A DNA stretch of 64,000 nucleotides from Prolixibacteraceae bacterium (GTDB lineage Bacteria; Bacteroidota; Bacteroidia; Bacteroidales; Prolixibacteraceae): contig JAFLKN010000001.1 in the NCBI GenBank assembly GCA_019163175.1, positions 62,001 to 126,000 of the forward strand, given 5' to 3'. The notes beneath the pieces were generated by a model. That model did not search any database and was not told where the DNA came from. It worked only from the letters and a program-made list of their open reading frames with translations. Position 1 is the stretch's first letter, and every line of letters starts with the position of its first letter. The translations under genes were made by a program, and so were the position numbers. Positions 1 through 9,499 of this stretch are shown here, piece after piece.

Positions 1-189
1 AAAAAGGGAACGATTTTAATTTATCACCCAATCTATGATGTTTTCAGGCTATAAAACATTTATCCGATAATGTAAAATTGAAATCATTTTTCTATTTTTA
101 GAAATGCGAATAAGAAAAAAAGGAATCCATACTTTATCAAAAACATTTGAAAGTGTCGAGTCAGCACTATAATCCCGGACAAAAAAAAG

Positions 190-2250
190 ATGAAAAAAAC
201 TATTAAAAGATTTGCAGCTTTTTTAATTGTTTTAATCGCTGGATTTTCAACTTCAAACGCTCAATGGCAAAAGACCAATGGCCCGTATGGAGGGAAAATT
301 CAATGTTTTGCATCCACTGGTTCAAATATTTTTGTGGGGACTGTTGGTAGTGGTGTGTTCTTGTCAACCAATAACGGAACGAGCTGGACACCTGTAAATT
401 CCGGATTAACCGCTCCTGGTCTGGACGTAATATCTCTTGCAGTGAATGGTTCGAATATTTTTGCCGGAACGAATGGCAGTGGGGTATTTTTATCAACCAA
501 CAATGGAACAAGCTGGACGGCAGTGAATTCAGGTCTGACAACTTCCTGGATTAAATCGTTAATTGTAAATGGAACAACTGTTTTTGCCGGAACCCAAGAT
601 GGAGTCTTTTTGTCAACCAATAATGGAACAAGCTGGACTGCAAAAAATACGGGGCTGCCAGATTACCGTATAGTAGAATCACTTGCTGTTAGTGGGACAG
701 ATATATTTGCCGGTATTGATGGTGAAGGAGTTTTTCGATCAACGAATAACGGAACCAGTTGGACCGCTGTAAAAGCAGGCTTGTCAGATTGGAGTATTCA
801 AACATTAGCGGTTAGCGGAACGAATATTTTTGCCGGAACTAATGGCGGCGGTGTTTTTCTGTCAAGTAATAATGGATCAAACTGGGCGGCAGTGAATACA
901 GGTTTAACAAATACATCTGTCCGATCAATAGTAATAAATGGAACGAATATTTTTGCCGGCACCTACAACAGTGGAGGTGTATATTTGTCAGTTAACAACG
1001 GCACAAGCTGGACAACGGTGAATAAGGATTTAGCAAATCGTGATATCCTTTCTTTAGCCATACATGGAACGAATATTTTTGCCGGAACCAATGGCGGCGT
1101 TTTCTTATCAAGTAATAATGGAACGAACTGGACAGCTGCAAGTACTGGCATAACAGCTTCATTTGTTAATGCGCTAGCAACAAGCGATACTGATATTCTT
1201 GCAGGTACAGATGGGAATGGGGTGTTTTTGTCTTCGAATGGATCCACTTGGAGTCCCAAGAATGCAGGACTTGGAAATATCTATATTAAATCGTTAACTG
1301 TTAGTGGAGCAAATATTTATACCGGTTCCAATTGGGGATCGTTCCTTTCAACGAATAAAGGAACGAACTGGACACAACTTTATCCATCTTTTTCAGGTAA
1401 TAGTTTTAGCATCAGTGCAATGGCAATCAATGGAACGAATATGTTTGTAGGTGATATGGATGATGGAATATTTTTATCTACAAATAATGGCGTAAATTGG
1501 GTAGTCAAGAATTCAGGATTAACAAAAATAGATATTACTTCATTAATTCAATGTGAATTGGGACTTTTAGCCGGAACCTTCAGTGGTGGTGTATTTTTAT
1601 CAAGCAATAATGGTGCAAGCTGGTCAGAATTAAATACAGGCTTGCCTCAGAAATGGATTACCTCATTGGCTGTTAGCGGAAAGAATATTTTTGCCGGGTG
1701 TGCCAGCGGAGTGTATTGGTATAACAATTCCACATCAAGCTGGACGGCAGTCAATAAAGGGTTGACATATCCTAATATTCTTACTTTACTGGCGAATGGG
1801 ACAACCATTTTTGCCGGGACATATAGAGGCGTTTATGTGTCAAAAGATAATGGGGCCAATTGGACAGCCATGAATACCGGTCTTTCAGATGCTGAAAAGA
1901 TATATTCATTGGTTGTAAGCGGAGCAAACATATATGCAGGTACTGGTGGTGCCGGAATTTGGAAGCGTTCATTGTCAGAAATCACAGGCATCGCTCCTGC
2001 TAATTTAACAAATGAAATGTCTTTGTATCCAAATCCTGCAAATGATTTTGTATCACTTTCTCTTGATAAAAATGTTGTTGAACCCTTCAGACTGAATATT
2101 TATAATATTGCAGGCGTGCTTGTTAAGTCAGAAATCATAGAGAAGAATCACACAAAACTTAACATTGATGAACTAAAAACTGGAGTTTATTTTGTTGAAA
2201 CAAATGCTGATGCAGAATTAAAGAAAACAAAACTGATAATTCAACGATAA
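190..2250 (+). CDS. Secreted beta-propeller-like repeat protein with T9SS sorting tail
   Basis: A 686-residue exported protein. Residues 1-24 form a Sec signal peptide ending before Gln (TSNAQ). Most of the rest is about 13 tandem units of roughly 45 residues, each with an N/S-G-x-N-I-F-A-G-T strand, a G-V-F-L-S strand and an N-N-G-T-S-W turn, the pattern of BNR/sortilin/YCF48-like beta-propellers. From about residue 610 comes a short Ig-like tail starting S-L-Y-P-N-P-A-N-D and ending K-L-I-I-Q-R, which matches type A C-terminal sorting domains of the type IX secretion system. The protein is therefore predicted to cross the outer membrane and be anchored or released at the surface. The function of the repeats (carbohydrate or protein binding, or lysis of polymers) cannot be read from sequence. 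No catalytic Asp box is convincing. The next gene starts 28 bp downstream but looks unrelated. Confidence 0.88.
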   Translation: MKKTIKRFAAFLIVLIAGFSTSNAQWQKTNGPYGGKIQCFASTGSNIFVGTVGSGVFLSTNNGTSWTPVNSGLTAPGLDVISLAVNGSNIFAGTNGSGVFLSTNNGTSWTAVNSGLTTSWIKSLIVNGTTVFAGTQDGVFLSTNNGTSWTAKNTGLPDYRIVESLAVSGTDIFAGIDGEGVFRSTNNGTSWTAVKAGLSDWSIQTLAVSGTNIFAGTNGGGVFLSSNNGSNWAAVNTGLTNTSVRSIVINGTNIFAGTYNSGGVYLSVNNGTSWTTVNKDLANRDILSLAIHGTNIFAGTNGGVFLSSNNGTNWTAASTGITASFVNALATSDTDILAGTDGNGVFLSSNGSTWSPKNAGLGNIYIKSLTVSGANIYTGSNWGSFLSTNKGTNWTQLYPSFSGNSFSISAMAINGTNMFVGDMDDGIFLSTNNGVNWVVKNSGLTKIDITSLIQCELGLLAGTFSGGVFLSSNNGASWSELNTGLPQKWITSLAVSGKNIFAGCASGVYWYNNSTSSWTAVNKGLTYPNILTLLANGTTIFAGTYRGVYVSKDNGANWTAMNTGLSDAEKIYSLVVSGANIYAGTGGAGIWKRSLSEITGIAPANLTNEMSLYPNPANDFVSLSLDKNVVEPFRLNIYNIAGVLVKSEIIEKNHTKLNIDELKTGVYFVETNADAELKKTKLIIQR

Positions 2251-2278
2251 GTACTTTAGCTCAATAAATCGAACGAAT

Positions 2279-2614
2279 ATGGAAAAACTTATTGCATGTT
2301 GCGGTTTAAATTGTGCTACTTGCGACGCAAGGATAGCTACAATGGCGAATGATGATGTATTGCGCACCCAAACTGCTGAAAAATGGAAAGTTGCATTTGG
2401 TGCCGACATTACACCTGAAATGATTAATTGTACCGGATGCCGTGAAGAAGGAGTAAAATTTGCACATTGCTCAGAGTGCGAAATCAGAAATTGCGTGCAA
2501 TCAAAAGACTTTCAGACCTGTGCCGATTGTGATAAACTGGAGAATTGCCCGTTGTTGGTCAATCTGCATCAATATGCGCCAGATGCCTTGGAAAATCTTA
2601 AATCACTGAATTAG
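2279..2614 (+). CDS. DUF3795 family cysteine-rich protein
   Basis: A 111-residue cytoplasmic protein with about 13 cysteines in CxxC-like groups: an N-terminal [10 protein letters not shown] block, C-T-G-C-R near residue 57, C-S-E-C-E-I-R-N-C near residue 68, then C-A-D-C and C-P-L-L at the end. This order and length are typical of the DUF3795 family, small cysteine-rich proteins common in anaerobes and presumed to bind metal. Their reaction is unknown. No membrane segment or signal is present. It lies 28 bp after the T9SS protein on the same strand. Its last 12 bases overlap the end of the convergent macro-domain gene, so the two genes share 3' sequence. Confidence 0.85.
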   Translation: MEKLIACCGLNCATCDARIATMANDDVLRTQTAEKWKVAFGADITPEMINCTGCREEGVKFAHCSECEIRNCVQSKDFQTCADCDKLENCPLLVNLHQYAPDALENLKSLN

Positions 2615-3127
2615 GCCTGACTGTTGGTACAAATCGAAGTTTTCCTGATCAAAACATACAAAGTGCACCTGTTGGATTTGTTCTGTTCTGCTTAAGAAAT
2701 CGGTAACGGTTTTCACAGCAATTTCCGCAGCTTTGTCTTTCGGATAGCCATAGACTCCGGTGCTAATGTTAGGAAACGCAATGGTTTCGATCCGGTTTTC
2801 AACAGCTAATTTCAGTGAATTGATATAGGCATTTTGCAAAAGCTGAGGCTCATTGTTGTATCCACCGCGCCAAATTGGTCCAACGGTGTGTATCACAAAT
2901 TTCGCCGGTAGGTTTCCTCCTGAAGTGATAACGGCATTGCCAGTTGCGCAGCGCCCTTGCCGGACAACTATTTCGCGGCATTCGGCAAGAATTTGTGGAC
3001 CTCCGGCTTTATGAATGGCCCCATCCACTCCTCCACCACCCATCAGTGAAGAGTTAGCGGCATTCACAATCGCATCCACTTCCAATTTAGTAATGTCGCC
3101 AAAGATCAATTTAATTTGTGTTTTCAT
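2603..3127 (-). CDS. Macro domain protein, probable O-acetyl-ADP-ribose deacetylase
   Basis: A single 174-residue macro domain of the YmdB/MacroD class. Visible marks are G-D-I-T near residue 10, the D-A-I-V-N-A-A-N-S substrate-binding stretch, the glycine-rich loop [10 protein letters not shown], and the second phosphate loop I-S-T-G-V-Y-G-Y-P near residue 122. In characterised relatives these residues bind ADP-ribose and hydrolyse O-acetyl-ADP-ribose or ADP-ribosyl esters. The protein is cytoplasmic, with no signal. It is transcribed leftwards and its 3' end overlaps the DUF3795 gene by 12 bp. There is no ADP-ribosyltransferase or DarT-like toxin next to it, so a housekeeping deacetylase role is more likely than an antitoxin role. 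Confidence 0.92.
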   Translation of the reverse strand: MKTQIKLIFGDITKLEVDAIVNAANSSLMGGGGVDGAIHKAGGPQILAECREIVVRQGRCATGNAVITSGGNLPAKFVIHTVGPIWRGGYNNEPQLLQNAYINSLKLAVENRIETIAFPNISTGVYGYPKDKAAEIAVKTVTDFLSRTEQIQQVHFVCFDQENFDLYQQSGLIQ

Positions 3128-3210
3128 TCCTGGGAGTTCTTTATATCCAAAAGTACGAAAGGCTACCTGAATTCAGATAGCCTTTCGCTTTATAAGTTAC
3201 AAAACATTAA

Positions 3211-4614
3211 TTACTGTTTGGCCAGTTTCAAACCTTCGGTAGTGGTATAATATTTCGTAATCATGTTCGGCACTTCCCATTCGGGTAATTTGCCATCTTT
3301 CAGGTATTGCAGATAAAATTCGGTTACCTGTCCAAAATGAGCTTCGTGACCTACACTATACTGAGCAGGAATTTCAACTGTCCAGAGTTTATCGCTTAAT
3401 TTATTCAACTTCAATCCTGCATACTTAGCGGCAATATCTTGTTCAACTGCTTTTTTCAGGCTAGCCTCAAAGGCAACCAAGTCACTGGCCGCAGTTGCTT
3501 CGATGTAAACGGTGGGTTTGTATTTTTCTTCCTGACCTTGTTTAATCATCACGTTGCAAATATTTCCTCGCATGATGCTGTAATGCGTATCACCAGTACC
3601 TTCAGGTGCTTCAAAATTCCAGATGACTGAAACTTTGGCCACTTTGCCTTTCAGTTTGTAGGTCATCTCTCCATTCGAATATGTTTTCAGGGTTCCGTCT
3701 GTCACATCTTTCTTCAAATATTCCGGAAATTCTTTCAATGAAGTTACTTTCTCAAACTGAGCCGGAGAAATTTCGGTAGTCCAACGTTTAGCCGAGATCA
3801 TCTGAACATCCGTTTTGTTCAGGATCACTTCGGGAAAACAGCCCCATTGAACAAGGTCAACCAGATGAGTGGTTACATCAACAATGCCCTCGCCTTGTTG
3901 CGCTGTGTCGAAAAACCAGGCCGGACGTTTCAGAGGGTTCCCGGCAACCATTTTCGAAAAATGATGCACACTTTCTTTGGTAACGGCAGGGAGTTCAGGA
4001 GTTCCGTCAATTAATCCGCCAAAAACCTCGGTATTATTGGCCAAATCACGCTGAACGATAGAAGTAATTTCGTGCCGCTCGGTCATGATGTCGTACAATA
4101 AGACTCCCTTTTCTTCAGCAGTTTTGAAAGCCTGTTCCAAAACCGGGAAAGCTTCCGGAGTAATTACCATAGGTTTATCGGCAAATACGTTCAATCCAGC
4201 CTCAACAGCTTTCTGAATGTATTCGGTTTTCTTGGCATTGTTCCCGGCAACCATCATCACATTGCCCGGTTTTTCTGCCAACATTTTTTCGAGGTAATCG
4301 GCACTGGTATAAACTTTTTCAACCCAGGCAGTTGGATTTTCAGCACGTTTGTTAAATCCCTCAATACGGGACAAATGCTGAATCACATCGTCACCTTCCG
4401 GAGCATATACGTAAACAGTCGGATCTATCTGTTGGTACATCGATTTTTGAATGAGACCGGCATGAAAATGACCGGGATCAAGCGTCATTAGTTTCACTTC
4501 GCCGGCAGCACCGGTAAATTTTGGAACTGATTTCTCGGCAGTTTTTTGTCCGCCACCTACACAAGCTGATAAAAGAGTTGCCACAGCTACTATGGGTATT
4601 AAATTTTTTTTCAT
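3211..4614 (-). CDS. Gfo/Idh/MocA-like oxidoreductase, predicted lipoprotein
   Basis: A 467-residue protein from the ATG at 4614. The frame stays open upstream to 4683, but only the 4614 start gives a proper lipoprotein signal (MKKNLIPIVAVATLLSAC, lipobox L-S-A-C). The Rossmann-like N-terminal half carries A-D-K-P-M near residue 145, equivalent to the E-K-P motif whose Lys acts in Gfo/Idh/MocA dehydrogenases. The C-terminal half resembles the Bacteroidota-specific 'putative oxidoreductase C-terminal' domain. Substrate is unknown. A membrane-anchored, periplasm-facing member is known in this phylum but odd for an NAD(P) enzyme. It is the last gene of the leftward catabolic cluster (3.2-12.8 kb), separated from the SDR gene by 283 bp. 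Confidence 0.82.
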   Translation of the reverse strand: MKKNLIPIVAVATLLSACVGGGQKTAEKSVPKFTGAAGEVKLMTLDPGHFHAGLIQKSMYQQIDPTVYVYAPEGDDVIQHLSRIEGFNKRAENPTAWVEKVYTSADYLEKMLAEKPGNVMMVAGNNAKKTEYIQKAVEAGLNVFADKPMVITPEAFPVLEQAFKTAEEKGVLLYDIMTERHEITSIVQRDLANNTEVFGGLIDGTPELPAVTKESVHHFSKMVAGNPLKRPAWFFDTAQQGEGIVDVTTHLVDLVQWGCFPEVILNKTDVQMISAKRWTTEISPAQFEKVTSLKEFPEYLKKDVTDGTLKTYSNGEMTYKLKGKVAKVSVIWNFEAPEGTGDTHYSIMRGNICNVMIKQGQEEKYKPTVYIEATAASDLVAFEASLKKAVEQDIAAKYAGLKLNKLSDKLWTVEIPAQYSVGHEAHFGQVTEFYLQYLKDGKLPEWEVPNMITKYYTTTEGLKLAKQ

Positions 4615-4897
4615 GAGTTGAAAATTAGGGTTATTGGTTTTATGCCAACAAAAATAAAACTTTCTCCGGAAGAAAAGTGACAAGTTTCGACTGGGAAGGA
4701 TAATTTAAGTTGGCACGATTGTCAAAGTTGTATATGATGTCGCTGATACTTTCGAAAGTTATTATCATTTCCCAAATAACGACAACCATTCAATCACTTC
4801 CCCATCAACTTACGTTCAATTGTCATTTGCATTCCGGAGAGTTCTACCAGTCCTTTCAGGCGGTCAATGAAGATAGTCTGAACCCGGTAGTTTGGGA

Positions 4898-5716
4898 CTA
4901 AACTCCGCTGAATGCACTGAATCCTCCATCGACCGGAATGATGGCACCAGTAATGAAGCTTGCGGCATCGGAGCAAAGGAACTGAACCAAACCGTTTAAT
5001 TCGTTAATGTCTCCAAAACGCCCCATTGGTGTTTTGTCCATTATTTTTTTGCTTCTTTCGGTGTATGAACCATCTGGATTAATAAGCAAATTGCGGTTTT
5101 GTTCACCTATAAAAAAGCCTGGGGCAACCGCATTCACCCGTAATCCCTGGCCAAACTTTTGGGCAAGTTCGGTTGCCAGCCATTGGGTAAAAATGTTCAT
5201 ACCCGCTTTGGCAACCGAATAACCCGGAACCCGGGTAACTGCCGAATAAGTTGTCATCGACGAAATGTTGAGAATACTCCCTTTGCCATTCCGTGCGATC
5301 ACTTCGCCAAAAACCATACAAGGATAAACCGTTCCGTTTTGGTTTAACTCGAGCACGTTTTCCCATTCCTCCGTATTCATGTCAAAAATAGTCTGGTCGG
5401 GATTTATGCTTGCACCGGCAATATTTCCCCCGGCACAATTGATCAGGATATCGATGGTTCCATATCGGTTGAGTATTTCTGAGCGGGCACAAATAAGCTC
5501 CTCCATATCGACTACATCGCCGATAACAGCCATTGCATCTCCACCCTGCATGTTAATTTCTTCTGCACGCACTAAAATATTTTCAGGATTACGACCAAGG
5601 ACAACAACTTTTACACCCGCCATGGCCAGGCTTTGAGCGATACTTCCACCCAATACGCCCCCTCCACCAGTGATTACAGCCACTTTGCCTGTCAAACTAA
5701 AATCTGGAATACTCAT
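4898..5716 (-). CDS. SDR oxidoreductase, D-mannonate oxidoreductase-like
   Basis: A 272-residue short-chain dehydrogenase. The N-terminal cofactor motif T-G-G-G-G-V-L-G (residues 16-23), the N-C-A-G-G motif near residue 91, S-S-M at the catalytic serine and Y-S-V-A-K (catalytic Tyr and Lys, about residues 165-169) are all present. The overall pattern, including the long insertion after N-C-A-G-G and the end D-G-G-F-S-A-F-S-G-V, resembles SDR-type D-mannonate oxidoreductases (the fructuronate/mannonate step of hexuronate degradation). This specific assignment is an inference. It is cytoplasmic and lies in the leftward catabolic cluster downstream of a DUF2264 gene. If the neighbour does release uronic acid the two steps fit together. 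Confidence 0.82.
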   Translation of the reverse strand: MSIPDFSLTGKVAVITGGGGVLGGSIAQSLAMAGVKVVVLGRNPENILVRAEEINMQGGDAMAVIGDVVDMEELICARSEILNRYGTIDILINCAGGNIAGASINPDQTIFDMNTEEWENVLELNQNGTVYPCMVFGEVIARNGKGSILNISSMTTYSAVTRVPGYSVAKAGMNIFTQWLATELAQKFGQGLRVNAVAPGFFIGEQNRNLLINPDGSYTERSKKIMDKTPMGRFGDINELNGLVQFLCSDAASFITGAIIPVDGGFSAFSGV

Positions 5717-5838
5717 TTGTGTTTTCTGTTTAAGGATTATAACTGTTACGTGTGAAATCGAAAAGGCGCATGCAGAAATTGTCGTATGAATAACAATTGT
5801 TAATGCTCCTTGTTTTTTTAAGCTCTGCTAAAAGTAAA

Positions 5839-7893
5839 TTAGCACGATCTCTGTCCGTCGATATCTTTAAAATCCATTTCATATTTTTCGCCGTTGAAAA
5901 GCGTTATTGAAGCACCCAGAGCTGAAAATTTCGGCGTAATATCCATGATTTTAATATCCTTTATCGGTGACAATTCTTCCTCGGTCCATTCCTCATTATC
6001 CATCCGGTGAAGCATCACACTGATCATCAGCTCCATCGGCGGATTTTTGGCCATTCGCCTTTTGTACGCAAAAATCACGGTACTTTCGTCGGCCTCGGCA
6101 TTTCGGTCACTGTGCACCAAACAATCCAGCTTGTCCCAGCCGTGATAAGTTATCAAGGCAATTCTTCTTCCAGGAATAGATGATGTAATCACCTTTTTGT
6201 CACCGTCTTCAAACTGATTAACGACAGCCTTTTGCCCCCCAATATGAGGCATACCGAAATGACCAAGTGTTAACTCATACTCAAAAGCCAAGCGCGAACG
6301 GTCGACCCGGATTACTCCTCCCGGAATGGTAATTTCAGCCAAATCGATGATATACCCCACTCCATTGTTTGGAGGTCGCCGCATTATGGCCTGACGATAG
6401 ATTACATTGTTTCGCACGCCATTAAAAAACATGCTTTGCGAAATGGTAAACGAACGGTTCTTTTCTGAATCGTTTTCAACCTTTTTGCCAGTGAGGTAAA
6501 AATTGACATCATCGCCACGAACGTCTCGCGGATCCTGGCTACGAAAACTGTATTCCATCGAAGTTCCGCCCTGCGGATTATGGTCTTCCCACGGGAAATG
6601 CGTGTTGTAAACAAGCTTCGAATAATTCGGATCGTCGTAGTAAACCTTTCCCGGAATGATTTCTGAAGTGCCTGTTTTTCCATGGTTCACAAGTACAAGA
6701 CCCGGACTTTCGAGCACTACTTTATTCGATTTGTCGCCGAGAGTTTCCCAGTCACCTTCATTTTCTTTGGCAGTCCAGAATGGTGAATCGTCGGGCAAAG
6801 CCAAACAGATAAATGGCAAAAACATCAGGAACGGACTGGCGGCGCAACTGTAGTTTTGCACCATGTATTCCTTTTGTCCGTAGAAACCAAGGCTCGGAAT
6901 ATCATTGTCATAAAATTCTTCGCGGGTGACAAATTGAAGCAATGAACCGGAACAAAGTCTGCGCGCCCAACCTGCATCTAACAAGGTTTTATCTTTCAGC
7001 ATAAATGCCACGGGGAATGCCCCGGAAACCCATGTGCGATAGCAAATACTGCGCGACCACATGTTGATGTAACCATCTCTTCCGAAGAAGCTGGTGAGCG
7101 ATTCCATTAATTTCTGGGCCGATTTTTCGATGATGGCAGCCACTTCAGGATAATATTCGTCGCCAAAGGTTCGGTTCCAAATAGTGGTATACACGATAAA
7201 CAGGCTTATCGAATAGTAATTGTAGGTTTGTTCCAAATACCAACCATTTCCGGAATGATAGGAAGCCACCCATAACAAATGACTTTTCAGTAACTCATCG
7301 TCAATTTCATAGCCATATTTTTTCAGGAACGAAAGAGTGATGATGTTAAAAATACGCCAGTTGTTTTGCGTGGTCCGGTGGTGCGCCCATTTCGATATGG
7401 TGACAACCATCTCTTCCCTTTGCTTTTCAGTAAAGTTAAACCAAATGGTTTCGGGCATCAGCAGCAACGTTTTAAACAAACCGCCAAATTCGCAGGTAAA
7501 CTGGTAATTTGAATCGGGCAATTCTTCAGGCAAAGGCAACGAATTCGAATGTCCTGGAGTCAAGGCATTATAGATTTGCAAGCTATAATAATTGCGAAGA
7601 TTGATGCCCTTGATTGTCGTTTCAGGATCGATATGGATTAGCGGGCCAGCCAGTGTAAATGTTCTTTCAAGCGCTTCGAACTCCAAAGAACGGTATCGCC
7701 ATGCCGGAGCATTGGGTTCCGGATAGGTTTTCCCGGGAACCGATGGAAATGTCAACGGAGTATCAATGGAATCAACATGTTCAAAAGTTCGTTCCAACAG
7801 GTACTTTGCCAATTCGATGTAATGTTTTTTCGACATCCCGGTGTATGGACTCAACTCCAGATCGGGATTTTGGACTTCAAAAGCTTTCTTCAC
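5839..7893 (-). CDS. DUF2264 family protein, possible glycoside hydrolase
   Basis: A 684-residue protein with the full DUF2264 layout: an N-terminal helical region rich in Trp and aromatic residues (for example W-A-H-H-R-T-T-Q-N-N-W-R near residue 170 and H-S-G-N-G-W-Y near residue 213), expected to fold as an (alpha/alpha)6 barrel, followed by a beta-rich C-terminal part. No signal peptide is visible, so it is predicted cytoplasmic. I recall DUF2264 members being linked to the GH154 glycoside hydrolases, including beta-glucuronidases, but could not check this here, so the substrate stays open. It sits between an SDR resembling mannonate oxidoreductase and a Tat-exported Gfo/Idh/MocA gene. 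A repeat element (7933-8084) separates it from the upstream gene. Confidence 0.8.
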   Translation of the reverse strand: MKKAFEVQNPDLELSPYTGMSKKHYIELAKYLLERTFEHVDSIDTPLTFPSVPGKTYPEPNAPAWRYRSLEFEALERTFTLAGPLIHIDPETTIKGINLRNYYSLQIYNALTPGHSNSLPLPEELPDSNYQFTCEFGGLFKTLLLMPETIWFNFTEKQREEMVVTISKWAHHRTTQNNWRIFNIITLSFLKKYGYEIDDELLKSHLLWVASYHSGNGWYLEQTYNYYSISLFIVYTTIWNRTFGDEYYPEVAAIIEKSAQKLMESLTSFFGRDGYINMWSRSICYRTWVSGAFPVAFMLKDKTLLDAGWARRLCSGSLLQFVTREEFYDNDIPSLGFYGQKEYMVQNYSCAASPFLMFLPFICLALPDDSPFWTAKENEGDWETLGDKSNKVVLESPGLVLVNHGKTGTSEIIPGKVYYDDPNYSKLVYNTHFPWEDHNPQGGTSMEYSFRSQDPRDVRGDDVNFYLTGKKVENDSEKNRSFTISQSMFFNGVRNNVIYRQAIMRRPPNNGVGYIIDLAEITIPGGVIRVDRSRLAFEYELTLGHFGMPHIGGQKAVVNQFEDGDKKVITSSIPGRRIALITYHGWDKLDCLVHSDRNAEADESTVIFAYKRRMAKNPPMELMISVMLHRMDNEEWTEEELSPIKDIKIMDITPKFSALGASITLFNGEKYEMDFKDIDGQRSC

Positions 7894-7932
7894 TCTAAAA
7901 AAATTAAGTTATTAATTTTATTACCGGTATAT

Positions 7933-8084
7933 TTTCGAAAAAGAGGCTGTATTAATAGTCAAAATTCTCGAACCCCTCGTCACCCCGAATTCATTTCGGG
8001 GTCTGATATTCTGCGCGATGGGATCCTGAAACAAGTTCAGGATGACGTGACTAATGACTTTTAATACAGCTTCTTTTATTCGAA
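7933..8084. repeat. Nested inverted repeat holding a dispersed palindromic repeat
   Basis: Outer arms at 7933-7961 and 8055-8084 are near-perfect inverted copies (core GCTGTATTAA / TTAATACAGC, each next to an A/T run and a TTTCGAA end). Inside lies a 75-bp element at 7977-8052 with two palindromes: CCCCGAATTCATTTCGGGG and TCCTGAAACAAGTTCAGGA. This inner unit is the familiar dispersed repeat that, when translated, gives the spurious peptide H-P-E-F-I-S-G-S ... K-Q-V-Q-D-D seen in many genomes. The outer arms look like a terminator or MITE-like ends into which the repeat was inserted. It lies between two cluster genes of the same strand and could attenuate transcription. Confidence 0.75.
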
Positions 8085-8096
8085 ATGGTGTTTTAT

Positions 8097-9476
8097 TTAT
8101 TTCCTTTTGATATTACTAATTCCATAAGGAAAACGTTCCGGACGACTGAGCATGGCATTGGCCTGATCGTCGTTTTCGAAACGCTCGGTACCAGGATTCC
8201 AACTGAGTTTGCGGTTCAGATTCATGGCAACATGTGTAATCAGGCAAATGGAACAAGCGCGGTGCCCGATTTCAGCCGGAGAAATAGGCTCTTTCTTGGT
8301 CTGAATACATTCGAGCCAGTTGCCATGCTGTTCATCGCTTTTATAAAGATGGATTTCGTTTTCGCCGATTACCGATTCCAGAATTTTCGGATCACTGGCA
8401 TCCAGTGCTTTGGCACTTCTGGCTTTCGATACCGGATCGCTGGCTGAAGCCACATAATCGCCTCTCGATACAAAAACCCAACCTTCAGTTCCTTCGTAGC
8501 GGATTCCGTTTGGATAGCCACCGCTGGTGTACATGGTAATTCCGTTGGCATACTCGGCTTTGGCCATAAAATCGCCATGAACATCCCACAATCCAGCTTT
8601 CGGGAATTCAGCAACTGCCTGAATTGAAATTGGCCCGGTTAATTCGGTATTCATTCCCCAAGCTGCTGAATCGTAATGGTGTTGCCCCCAACCGGTGATC
8701 ATTCCGGCGCCAAACTGCTCGCGACGCAACCAGCCGGGACGGCCATAACCAACTTGTGGATGAACTCCAATTTCAGTGTAAGGAACGTATGGCGTTTCGC
8801 CCAGCCACATATCGTAATTGAAGCCTTTTGGTACAGGCATTTCAGCCGCTTCGGGACCTGATGGGTCGCCGGGCAAGCCAATTTTTACCGTGTGAAGACG
8901 GCCAATTCTTCCGTTGCGAACCAACTCGGCAGCCACACGGAATTGCGACGACGAACGCTGTTGAGTTCCTACCTGAAGAATGATTCCTTTTTCTTTCACG
9001 ATGTCAGCCATTATCCGGCCTTCAGTAACCGTTAATGAGGTTGGTTTTTGCACATAAACATGTTTGCCGGCCAAAGCTGCTTCAATAGCTGGTTGTGCAT
9101 GCCAATGGTCCGGAGTACTGATCACAACAGCATCAATATCTTTATTCAGAAGCATTTCTTTGTAATCATCGTACATTTTAGCATTGACATAGTTATCTTG
9201 ACCGGTTTTCTTTTTGTAGTAATCCTCAACCAGTTTTTTCCCGTCGGCCAAACGATTTTTATCCAGATCGCAAACGGCAATCATGCGGGCAACATCGTGC
9301 TGCATGGTTCCGGGCATGTCGTGATCGCGGGCAATACGGCCGCAACCAATCTGGCCAATATTAATTTTATTACTTGGCGCATTTTTGCCCATTACCGACG
9401 ATGGGATAATGGTTGGTGCAACTACTGTGGCAGCAGTTCCAATCATTGTAGTTTGTAAAAATTTCCTTCTTTCCAT
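8097..9476 (-). CDS. Tat-exported Gfo/Idh/MocA family oxidoreductase
   Basis: A 459-residue protein beginning with a twin-arginine signal (M-E-R-R-K-F-L-Q, hydrophobic stretch to about residue 30), so it should be exported folded with its nicotinamide cofactor. The dinucleotide-binding motif is I-G-Q-I-G-C-G-R-I-A (about residues 40-49). The V-Q-K-P-T stretch near residue 143 stands where the E-K-P catalytic lysine motif lies. The second half is the GFO/IDH/MocA alpha/beta domain, ending in the Bacteroidota-type conserved tail. Homologues act on sugars and cyclitols, including 3-keto-glycoside chemistry. The exact substrate here is unknown. The gene is 24 bp upstream of nothing on its left but follows the ThuA gene by 23 bp, so the two are probably cotranscribed. 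Confidence 0.88.
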   Translation of the reverse strand: MERRKFLQTTMIGTAATVVAPTIIPSSVMGKNAPSNKINIGQIGCGRIARDHDMPGTMQHDVARMIAVCDLDKNRLADGKKLVEDYYKKKTGQDNYVNAKMYDDYKEMLLNKDIDAVVISTPDHWHAQPAIEAALAGKHVYVQKPTSLTVTEGRIMADIVKEKGIILQVGTQQRSSSQFRVAAELVRNGRIGRLHTVKIGLPGDPSGPEAAEMPVPKGFNYDMWLGETPYVPYTEIGVHPQVGYGRPGWLRREQFGAGMITGWGQHHYDSAAWGMNTELTGPISIQAVAEFPKAGLWDVHGDFMAKAEYANGITMYTSGGYPNGIRYEGTEGWVFVSRGDYVASASDPVSKARSAKALDASDPKILESVIGENEIHLYKSDEQHGNWLECIQTKKEPISPAEIGHRACSICLITHVAMNLNRKLSWNPGTERFENDDQANAMLSRPERFPYGISNIKRK

Positions 9477-9499
9477 AGCTATAGTTTTTGATTAGTTTG

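Noticed and set aside
4794-4897. Minus-strand coding-like fragment (T-I-F-I-D-R-L-K-G-L-V-E-L) between SDR and the lipoprotein oxidoreductase
   Set aside because: It looks protein-like but has no start or family match; may be a lost gene end, too weak to annotate.
7777-8064. Open frame across the repeat at 7.9-8.0 kb
   Set aside because: Its peptide H-P-E-F-I-S-G-S ... K-Q-V-Q-D-D is the well-known artefact of translating the dispersed repeat.
8085-9458. Several plus-strand frames over the Tat-exported oxidoreductase
   Set aside because: Shadows of a gene with a strong family match on the other strand.
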